DNA of 64,000 nt. Origin: Pyrinomonadaceae bacterium. Its GTDB lineage: Bacteria > Acidobacteriota > Blastocatellia > Pyrinomonadales > Pyrinomonadaceae. Where the stretch lies: NCBI GenBank assembly GCA_030841105.1, contig JAVEDE010000106.1:35900-99899 (forward strand), read 5' to 3'. A model generated the notes under the pieces. That model was not told the DNA's origin. It did not search any database and was given only the letters and a program-made list of their open reading frames with translations. Position 1 is the stretch's first letter; each line of letters begins with the position of its first letter. Position numbers and translations under genes: made by a program. Positions 34,811-42,096 of this stretch are shown here, piece by piece.

Positions 34811-35380
34811 TTATTCTCGACCCACGCCGAGCGCGTCGGCCACGCGGTTGATGTAGTTGAACCACGAAGCGATCAAAGTGATCTGTAAGATGCCTCGGTC
34901 GTCGAACCCGGCGGCGCGCAAACGTTCGTGATCGGCGGGCGAGATGCGCGTGGCGTCGCGCGTCAGTTGCGCCGCGAAGTCGAGCATCACCCTGTCCTGC
35001 TCCGAAATCGGCGCGGTGCGGTAGTCCTCCTGCAAGGCCGCGACCAACTCTTCATCCAACGTGACCCGACGCAGAAACTCTGCGTGAGACTCGATTCAAT
35101 AATGGCAACGGTTGATCGAAGACACCACCGTCGTGATCATCTCGTGCTGCGTTCGCGTGAGCGGCAGTTCGGGCGACATCAGCACGCCGAACGTGGCGAA
35201 GGCGTGATAGAGCGCGTCGGGGATCAAACTGTGCGACGAGACGATGCCGGACGACCCGCCGTCGGGCGTGGGATGCACCGGCTCGGCGTATTCCGCCGGA
35301 TATAGTTCGCGCTGCGCTTCCAACGCACGGCGCAGCTTCTCGTCGGCTTCCGACATCGGCACGGTTTTAATCCAAGTCAT
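34811..35380 (-). CDS. AhpD-like peroxidase, probable selenoprotein (UGA at redox motif)
   Basis: Two open frames, 35380-35099 and 35095-34811, are joined in the same frame by one UGA (35098-35096). Translated through, they form one 189-residue protein of the carboxymuconolactone decarboxylase/AhpD family. The catalytic signature is complete only if the UGA is an amino acid: E-x11-C-H-Y-U-I-E-S-H, exactly E-x11-C-x2-C-x3-H with selenocysteine at residue 95 in place of the second Cys. After it, [18 protein letters not shown] and [15 protein letters not shown] continue the normal family sequence. A 7-pair hairpin with G first in its loop begins 10 bases after the UGA. ATG 35380 has AGAGGA 9 bases upstream. 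AhpD relatives reduce peroxides through the CxxC pair. The alternative is a point nonsense mutation. Confidence 0.8.
35063..35091 (-). promoter_or_regulatory. Bacterial SECIS-like hairpin after the UGA
   Basis: On the minus strand, ACGCAGA (35085-35079) pairs with TCTGCGT (35075-35069), seven perfect pairs closing a three-base loop, GTT. The loop begins 17 bases after the UGA, within the 16-37 range used for bacterial SECIS elements, and its first base is G as expected for SelB binding. Further wobble-rich pairing extends the stem below a C-C mismatch. Confidence 0.65.
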
Positions 35381-35490
35381 CTCAAAAAATCCTCTCTCTC
35401 GCAAAAGTTCCGCAACTCTTTTCCGGCTCAATACATCTTTCAAACTACCGTCGGCCGCCGCATGGTAAATTGATCTCCGTCAAGTTCACA

Positions 35491-36813
35491 ATGCCGGGAG
35501 GCGCGCTCCTTCCGAAGACCGATCCGTGCGCCCGTTTTATGCTGCTCGACATCACGCCTCTCAAAATCTCGCGCGACTATCGCCTGTTGTTCTTCGGCCA
35601 ACTCATCTCCGCCTTCGGCACGGCGATGACCTTCGTCGTCGTCCCCGTGCAAGTGTATCAGTTGACCGGCTCGACGCTCTTCGTCGGGCTGCTCAGCGTC
35701 GCGGAGTTCGCGCTGATCCTGTTGATGGCCTTCGTCGGCGGCGCGTATGCCGACTTCATTGACAAACGGCGCATGCTGCGTTTGACGGAGATCGGGCAGA
35801 CCGTGGTGACGATCCTGCTCGTCGCGAATGCACTGCTGCCGCGCCCGCAGGTGTGGGTGCTCTTTCTGTGCGCCTCGCTCCACGCCGGACTCGCCGCGCT
35901 GCAACGCCCTTCCTTCGAGGCGTTGATGCAAAAGATCGTGCCGCCGGAGTTGATGTCTTCGATCAGCGCGTTGAACTCTCTGCGCTGGAACGTGACGACG
36001 ATCCTCGGCCCTTCGCTCGCCGGAATTATTCTCGCGCGCTTCGGCGCGACCGTGGCCTACTCGATTGACCTCTTGACGTTCGTCGCCTCGCTCTCCGCAG
36101 TCTTTCTGCTCCGCGCCGTGCCGAAGGCCGTGCAGACGGAAGCGCGCCCCACTTTGAAGTCCGTCGTCGAGGGCGTCGGGTACGCGTGGCGACGCAAGGA
36201 GATTCTCGGCACGTACCTGATTGACATGAACGCCATGTTCTTCGGCATGCCGACCGCGCTCTTCCCGGCGATGGCCGCGCACTTCGGAGCGGGCACGGTC
36301 GGCTTTTTTTACGCCGCGCCTTCGGTCGGCGCGCTCCTCGCCACGCTCACTTCCGGGTGGACGAAGCGAGTTCACCGGCACGGTTTGTTCGTCGCCGTCG
36401 CGGCCGCGCTCTGGGGCGTGGCGATCATCTGCTTCGGCTTCGCGCAGAACTTGTATCTGGCCTTGACGTGTCTGGCGCTCGCGGGCGGGTTCGACATGAT
36501 CAGCGGCCTTTTCCGAATGACGATGTGGAATCAGACGATCCCGCATCACCTGCGCGGGCGGCTCGCCGGGTTGGAGATGATCAGCTACACGTCCGGGCCG
36601 AAGCTCGGCGACGCCGAGGCCGGTCTCGTCGCCGCCGTGTTCAGCGTCAGAACATCAATCGTGTCGGGCGGCATCTTGTGCGTCGCCGGGACGGCGATTA
36701 TCTCCGCCCTCATCCCGCAATTTCTCAGCTACGACGGGCGCGAAGGCGTGCGGCAAAAAGAGTTGGAAGAAGCCCTCCGCGAGACCGAGACCAAAAACCT
36801 CATCCTCGAATAA
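35491..36813 (+). CDS. MFS transporter (EntS-like)
   Basis: A 440-residue inner-membrane transporter of the major facilitator superfamily with about 12 hydrophobic segments. The N-terminal R-D-Y-R-L-L-F-F-G-Q-L-I-S, GLLSVAEFALILLMAFVGGAYADFIDKRRML (the loop 2-3 motif) and PSFEALMQKIVPPELMSSISALNSL are typical of the EntS-like branch, which exports siderophores or drugs; the actual substrate is unknown. The C-terminus is charged and cytoplasmic. The start is uncertain: ATG 35491, an in-frame TTG at 35470 and ATG 35539 all lack a clear ribosome-binding site; the conserved part begins at the last. It is divergent from the AhpD-like gene. Confidence 0.88.
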   Translation: MPGGALLPKTDPCARFMLLDITPLKISRDYRLLFFGQLISAFGTAMTFVVVPVQVYQLTGSTLFVGLLSVAEFALILLMAFVGGAYADFIDKRRMLRLTEIGQTVVTILLVANALLPRPQVWVLFLCASLHAGLAALQRPSFEALMQKIVPPELMSSISALNSLRWNVTTILGPSLAGIILARFGATVAYSIDLLTFVASLSAVFLLRAVPKAVQTEARPTLKSVVEGVGYAWRRKEILGTYLIDMNAMFFGMPTALFPAMAAHFGAGTVGFFYAAPSVGALLATLTSGWTKRVHRHGLFVAVAAALWGVAIICFGFAQNLYLALTCLALAGGFDMISGLFRMTMWNQTIPHHLRGRLAGLEMISYTSGPKLGDAEAGLVAAVFSVRTSIVSGGILCVAGTAIISALIPQFLSYDGREGVRQKELEEALRETETKNLILE

Positions 36814-36889
36814 CGCGCCTCGCCGCAGCCATCACACATTAGCCGTCACACGCGCGACTAAAATCAACTCGCAATATTGACACGGAACT

Positions 36890-39256
36890 TTACTGCGCGC
36901 CGCCGATGCGCCCGGCGAGGTTGGCGACGACGGTGATCAATTCCGCCGGTGTGATCGGCTTCGTCACGTGCATTTGGAAGCCGGAGCGGAGCGCGCGCAC
37001 GCGGTCTTCGGCGCGCGCGTAAGCGGTAAGTGCGACCGCGGGAATTTTGCCGCCGCGCTCCAGAGGCAACTGCCGGATTCGCGCGAGCAGCGAATAGCCG
37101 TCCTCTTCGGGCATGCCGATGTCCGTGACGAGCACGTTCGGGCGCGCCTGCCCGACCTGCTCGAACGCTTCCGCCGCCGACGCCGCCTGAATCACTTCCG
37201 CGCCGCACGAGACGAGCACCGCCGCCAGCAACTCGCGCGTGTCCGTCTCGTCGTCCACGACGAGCACGCGTAAGCCTTCGAGCGAATGCGGGCAGTCAGC
37301 TTCGACGCCTATTCGATTCGCGGCCGGGTGCGCGCCCGTCGCGTCTTCTTCCGCAGTCTCCTGCCGGAGCGGCAAGAGCGGGAGGCTGACTGTGAAACTC
37401 GTCCCGCGCCCCTCGCCCTCGCTCTCGACCGCGACCGTGCCGCCGTGCAGTTCGACCAACTGCCGCACGATGGCGAGGCCGAGGCCGAGGCCGCCGTGCG
37501 TGCGCGTCGTCGTCTGGTCGGCCTGCCGGAAGCGGTCGAAGACGTGCGGCAGAAACTCCGGCGCGATGCCGCGCCCCGTGTCGGCCACCGTGATCTCGAC
37601 GTGTGAGTTAACGCGCTCCAACCTGACCTGCACGCGCCCGCCCTTCGGCGTGAACTTGATGGCGTTCGACAACAAGTTCCAGACCACCTGCTCCAAGCGG
37701 TCGGGGTCGCCGGAAATGGGGGCGGCCTGCGTGTCGAGCAGCGTCTGCAAGCGGATGTCTTTGGCGTCGGCCGCGGGGCGCGCGGTCTCCGCCGCCGCCG
37801 ACACGACGCTCGCCAGATCGACGGGGCGCACTTCGAGACGCAACTTGCCGGTGATGATGCGCGAGGTGTCGAGCAGATCGTCAATCAGTTGCGCCTGCGC
37901 CCGCGCGTTGCGCTCGATGGTGTGCAGTGCGCGCTTCGTCCCGGCCTCGTCGAAGTTGCCCGTCTGCAACAGGCGCGACCAGCCGAGTATGGAAGTGAGC
38001 GGCGTGCGTAGTTCGTGCGAGAGCGTGGCGAGAAATTCGTCCTTGACGCGGTTGGCTTCGGTGAGTTGTTCGGCGCGGCGGTGCAGTTGTTCTTCGAGAC
38101 GGTCGCGCTCGGCCTCGGCGCGCTTGCGCTCGTCTATCGCCACGTTGATGCCGTGCATGCGTAGGGGCTGGCCGGACTCCGCGTCGTACTCGAAGCGGGC
38201 GCGCCCCGCGAGCCAGCGCACGCTTCGGTCGGGCAGCACGGCGCGAAACTCGTAGTCGTAATCCGCGCGCCGCTCGGCCACGGCCGCGCGGATGCCCGCC
38301 CCGATGGCCTCTGCGTCTTCCGGCACGACGCGCTGCGCCCACGCCTCGAAGCTTCCCTCGAACGTCCCGGCCGGAACGCCGTAGAGCGCTTCCAACTCCG
38401 GCGACCAGACATTCGTGCCGGTCTCGATGTTCCACTCGAACGTGCCCGCGCGCCCGGCCTGCAACGCGAGGGCGAGCCGCGTTTGACTGTCGCGCAGAGA
38501 CGCCTCGGCGCGCTTGCGTTCGTTGATGTCGTGGAAGTAGACCGACAGCCCCGCGGGCGAAGGGTAGACGCGCACCTCGACCCACGCTTCGAGCGGCGCG
38601 TAGTAAGCCTCGAAGGTAACGGCGACACCCTCGGCCAACGCCCTGTGATACTGCTCGTAGAAGACCGAACTCGCCGCTTCTGGAAACTCTTCCCAGATGC
38701 TCTTGCCGATCAACTCTTCGCGCTTGCGCCGGATGAGCGGCTCGCACTGCTGATTCAGATAAGTGAACCGCCACTCGCGGTCGAGCGCGTAGAAGGCGTC
38801 GGAGATGCTTTCCAGTATGTCGCGGCTGAAAGCCTCCGACTCGCGCAGGCGATCTTCCGTCAACTTGTGCGCTGTCTCGTCGCGCAAAATTTTCGCGTAG
38901 CCCTGCAACGCGCCCGCATCGTCTCTCAAGGCCATCAGCAGACCGCTCGCCCAGAAACGCGTGCCGTCCTGACGGACGTGCCAGCGGCGATCTTCGGCGC
39001 GGCCTTCGACTGCGGCGACGCGCATCTCGCGTCGGCACTCGCCGCGCTCGTTGTCTTCGGGCGTGAAGATGATTGAGGTGTCGCGGCCGACAAACTCCGC
39101 TTCACTATAGCCGAGCAACTTCTCGACGCCGGGATTCCAACTCGCGGCCATGCCGTCGAGGTCAACGGCGAAGACGGCGAAGTCCTCGACCCGCTCGGCG
39201 ATGAGGCGAAACAAGTCCTCGCTTCGGAACGAAGCACCCCTCTGATCTCGTGTCAT
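36890..39256 (-). CDS. Hybrid sensor histidine kinase with three PAS domains and a receiver
   Basis: A 788-residue soluble sensor kinase without membrane segments. Three PAS domains (~15-130, ~140-255, ~265-390) are followed by a coiled coil and the dimer/phosphoacceptor domain with His in S-H-E-L-R-T-P-L-T (~residue 415), then an ATPase domain with N-box NLLSNAIKFTPKG, DTGRGI and GGLGLGLAI. A receiver domain closes the protein (~660-785): LVVDDE, phosphoacceptor in VTDIGMPEEDG and Lys in VTKPIT. The internal receiver suggests a phosphorelay or self-inhibition. No partner regulator is adjacent. I start at ATG 39256 rather than the in-frame TTG at 39268. Confidence 0.92.
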   Translation of the reverse strand: MTRDQRGASFRSEDLFRLIAERVEDFAVFAVDLDGMAASWNPGVEKLLGYSEAEFVGRDTSIIFTPEDNERGECRREMRVAAVEGRAEDRRWHVRQDGTRFWASGLLMALRDDAGALQGYAKILRDETAHKLTEDRLRESEAFSRDILESISDAFYALDREWRFTYLNQQCEPLIRRKREELIGKSIWEEFPEAASSVFYEQYHRALAEGVAVTFEAYYAPLEAWVEVRVYPSPAGLSVYFHDINERKRAEASLRDSQTRLALALQAGRAGTFEWNIETGTNVWSPELEALYGVPAGTFEGSFEAWAQRVVPEDAEAIGAGIRAAVAERRADYDYEFRAVLPDRSVRWLAGRARFEYDAESGQPLRMHGINVAIDERKRAEAERDRLEEQLHRRAEQLTEANRVKDEFLATLSHELRTPLTSILGWSRLLQTGNFDEAGTKRALHTIERNARAQAQLIDDLLDTSRIITGKLRLEVRPVDLASVVSAAAETARPAADAKDIRLQTLLDTQAAPISGDPDRLEQVVWNLLSNAIKFTPKGGRVQVRLERVNSHVEITVADTGRGIAPEFLPHVFDRFRQADQTTTRTHGGLGLGLAIVRQLVELHGGTVAVESEGEGRGTSFTVSLPLLPLRQETAEEDATGAHPAANRIGVEADCPHSLEGLRVLVVDDETDTRELLAAVLVSCGAEVIQAASAAEAFEQVGQARPNVLVTDIGMPEEDGYSLLARIRQLPLERGGKIPAVALTAYARAEDRVRALRSGFQMHVTKPITPAELITVVANLAGRIGGAQ

Positions 39257-39463
39257 AAGTCTTATCAATGTAACCGGCGTGCAGGTTTTGTTCTGCCGTC
39301 AGTATAACGGAAGTCGCCGCGCGTCACATGTCGGTTGAGCCAACAAGAGAGGCCACGTCCGAATCGGCACATAATGGACAGTATCGGACTCCAACCTTTC
39401 GGGTGGTTCTGATGAGAAGATAGGGGTTCTAAACACTTAATTAATGCGGCGGGCACATTTATC

Positions 39464-39491
39464 TTGACATCTCTCTTTAAGAGATTAGAAT
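39464..39491 (+). promoter_or_regulatory. Consensus promoter with an inverted repeat in the spacer
   Basis: Perfect TTGACA (39464-39469), 16-base spacer and TAGAAT (39486-39491, five of six). The spacer contains ATCTCT-CTTTA-AGAGAT, a perfect 6-base inverted repeat, placed where a repressor would block the polymerase. Predicted start near 39498. A terminator follows only ~22 bases later. Confidence 0.6.
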
Positions 39492-39519
39492 TCGAGTAGT
39501 GAAGGTTGACGGTAAGACG

Positions 39520-39540
39520 AAAACTCAGCCGAGTTTTTTT
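39520..39540 (+). terminator. Rho-independent terminator or attenuator
   Basis: AAAACTC (39520-39526) pairs perfectly with GAGTTTT (39531-39537) across the loop AGCC, and the T-run continues to 39540. It lies ~22 bases after the predicted start of the promoter at 39464, so it would release a ~43-base RNA or attenuate a leader that runs to the gene at 39925. The remaining gap (39257-39924) contains a CTTGCCGG/CCGGCAAG hairpin at 39790-39821 and no supported gene. Confidence 0.55.
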
Positions 39541-39924
39541 ACATCGGATATCTTTACCAATCCTGAAACAAAGATCGAAATTCATTGTGGTTAAAGTCAG
39601 AAGGCGAAGTGGAGATTGCGCGTGAAAAGCCTGCAATCCGTCATTTCGCATCCGACAATCACGCCCCGCGAGCCGAATAAGAGCGTCGTCACCTCACCGT
39701 TTCCAAGACGTTCTTAGCCAGAAAACCAATCAGCGTTTTAACCTCTCGCGTGAGAATGCGCGGGTTGAAACCAGAATGTAGACCTGCGCCTTGCCGGTTC
39801 ATCGCTGGGTGTTCCGGCAAGACGACGGACGTGTAATTTTGCGTCGCTATGACATTGCGCCGTTCAGCCGAACCTTCGGGCGGCGCGCTCGTCAAGCAAC
39901 CTCACAACCTAAGGGAGAAAAAAG

Positions 39925-41562
39925 ATGTCTACCTCATTCCGCGTAAAGCGTCTCACCGGCTTGACGCTCACACTGGCGATCCTGTTGAACTGTTTCGCCT
40001 CGTCCATCTACCCCGTCAGCATCACGTTTTCGTCGGCCATGAATCACGCCTCGTCACGGGACGAAGGCGCGGCGGCTGTGCCCTTCGCACAACCCACGCA
40101 TAACCGATGGAACAACAATTATGCCTCGCTGCTCAGCTCCTTTGATCCGACTCCAACGCCCACCCCGACGCCGACTAATGACAACTTCACCGACGCCGCG
40201 GAGATCGACGGCGACACGGGGAGCACGACCGTTGATAACACTTACGCGACGGTTGAAACAGGAGAACTCGATCATGCGGATTGCGCCGCGGGATTCTCCG
40301 TCTGGTATCGCTGGCAGCCGACAACCAGCGGCAACGTAACCTTCGACACCATCGGCAGCATGAGCAACCTCGGCAACCAGGCCGACACCGTGCTCGGCGT
40401 GTACACGGGCGGCAGCCTCGGTGCGCTCACCGAGGTGGCGAGCAACGACGACGTGCCCTCTGATGTTTACAGCGTCGTCTCCTTCAACGCCACCGCGAAC
40501 ACGGTCTACTACATCGCGCTCGACGTGTATGACGAGTTGGCCTATCCCGGCGCGCTCGTCCTCAACTGGCAGCCCGGACTTCCGTCTCCGACCCCGACGC
40601 CCGACGCGAATAACAAGATCGTTTTCGGCAGCTATCACGGCGTCACCATGCAAGTCTTCACCATCAACGAGGACGGCGGCGCGCAAACTCGCCTGACGGA
40701 CAAAACATTCGACAGCCACAAGCCGGTCTGGTCGCCTGACGGCACGAAGATCGCCTTCATCAGTTTCCGCGACGGTCAGTCGGAAATTTACGTCATGGAT
40801 GCGGACGGGTCGAACCAGACCCGCGTCACCGAATCCTACGGCTCATTCACTCCGTCGTGGTCGCCCGACGGCGCGAAGCTCGCCTTCACGAGTTACGACT
40901 CGGAATACAACAGCGAGGTTTTCGTCAGCGACGCCGACGGAACCGACCTGACCAATCTTTCGCAAGACACGACCGGGAACTCTTTCCTGCCGTCGTGGTC
41001 GCCCGACGGAACCAAGGTCATGTTCGTCAGCAGTCGCGAAGGCGATCCGCACATCTACGTGATTGACGGCGACGGGACGAACCTGACGCGGCTCACCACC
41101 GCCTCGGACGATGCGCCGGTCTGGTCGCCCGACGGCACGATGATCGCTTTCGTCAGATGGGGATACGCCGGTTCGGAAATCTACGTGATGGACGCCGACG
41201 GGAGTAACCAGACCAATGTGTCCAACACCGGCAGCGTGCTCCCTTATCCTCCCTACAACTTCGAGCCGAACTGGTCGCCCGACGGGACGAAAATTGCTTA
41301 TTCCCGTTACTCCGACGACTTGTGGACTATTCACGTCGCCGACGCGGACGGTTCAAACCCGGCGCAACTGACGGCTACTTACAACTCCTACGAGCCGCGC
41401 TGGTCGCCCGACGGCACGCAGATCGGATTCCTCACCTGCCGCGCCGTAGATCAAGACATCTACCTGATGGATGCGGACGGCAGCAATCAAGTTAACCTGA
41501 CGAGCACCTCGTCCTACAACGGCTCGTTCAGTTGGCAGCCCCTCGCTGCCCCCGCTCCGTAG
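39925..41562 (+). CDS. Secreted TolB-like beta-propeller protein
   Basis: A 545-residue exported protein. The signal peptide ends near residue 30-40. A Pro/Thr linker (TPTPTPTPT, ~75-83) leads to a pre-peptidase-like beta sandwich (~85-215, with DHADCAAGFSVWYRW and TVYYIALDVYD), a second Pro/Thr linker, and a six- to seven-bladed WD40-like propeller (~228-540). Each blade repeats [10 protein letters not shown] ... I-Y-V-M-D-A-D-G-S-N-Q-T. Such propellers bind proteins or glycans and have no catalysis of their own. AAGGGAG lies 9 bases before ATG 39925. The same blade type forms the C-terminal half of the subtilase at 60409. Confidence 0.9.
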   Translation: MSTSFRVKRLTGLTLTLAILLNCFASSIYPVSITFSSAMNHASSRDEGAAAVPFAQPTHNRWNNNYASLLSSFDPTPTPTPTPTNDNFTDAAEIDGDTGSTTVDNTYATVETGELDHADCAAGFSVWYRWQPTTSGNVTFDTIGSMSNLGNQADTVLGVYTGGSLGALTEVASNDDVPSDVYSVVSFNATANTVYYIALDVYDELAYPGALVLNWQPGLPSPTPTPDANNKIVFGSYHGVTMQVFTINEDGGAQTRLTDKTFDSHKPVWSPDGTKIAFISFRDGQSEIYVMDADGSNQTRVTESYGSFTPSWSPDGAKLAFTSYDSEYNSEVFVSDADGTDLTNLSQDTTGNSFLPSWSPDGTKVMFVSSREGDPHIYVIDGDGTNLTRLTTASDDAPVWSPDGTMIAFVRWGYAGSEIYVMDADGSNQTNVSNTGSVLPYPPYNFEPNWSPDGTKIAYSRYSDDLWTIHVADADGSNPAQLTATYNSYEPRWSPDGTQIGFLTCRAVDQDIYLMDADGSNQVNLTSTSSYNGSFSWQPLAAPAP

Positions 41563-41587
41563 TCAACAACATCGGTACGAACAGAAT

Positions 41588-41619
41588 GAGGAGAGCGGAG
41601 ATTCGTGTCCGCTCTCCTC
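41588..41619 (+). terminator. 12-pair hairpin after the propeller gene
   Basis: GAGGAGAGCGGA (41588-41599) pairs perfectly with TCCGCTCTCCTC (41608-41619), 8-base loop, 26 bases after the stop at 41562. No T-run. The rest of the 534-base gap to 42097 holds no supported gene. Confidence 0.6.
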
Positions 41620-42096
41620 TTCGCGTCTGGAGTACCTATTCAACGTTATGAAACTACGTCATGACGATTTTGCCCAAACTAGGATACGAACGGGATGCGG
41701 CAGAGGTTAACAACTCGCCCCGACTCTGCTACCCTATGCCGCACCTCGACTACGGCAGCCTCACCTGCGGCCAATGCTTCGACCGTCCTGACCACGATTG
41801 TTCGACGCAAAGACGCAGGAAAGAACGGCTGTTACATTTGGTCAAACTACATCTGCAAAGCGGCGTTCGGCGCAAGAGCGCGAGCGGCGGCGTGACGTGT
41901 TTGACCCGTGCGTTTGCAACCCGATAGACGAAAGAACGAACACAGGGCAATGCTCACCCGGTCGAAGTTCCGGGGCACACGCCTGATCTAAAAGGCGGGC
42001 GCGCTCGCCCCCGGCCATTGCCGGGAGTCTCTTTGTCTTACCCCAACTAAAATTAGTTACCCACCTTAACCGACAGTATTTGGAAGGGAGAAACAG

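Noticed and set aside
35096..35443. Calling the AhpD-like locus two separate genes or a simple pseudogene
   Set aside because: The single UGA sits exactly at the redox Cys column, both sides are otherwise intact, and a SECIS-like hairpin follows; selenocysteine explains more.
39689..39895. A 68-codon minus frame upstream of the propeller gene
   Set aside because: Considered as a small gene or transposase remnant, but no motif, no ribosome-binding site and no inverted repeats of an element.
41661..41927. An 88-codon plus frame before the metallopeptidase
   Set aside because: No coding pattern; overlapping frames of similar length exist on both strands.
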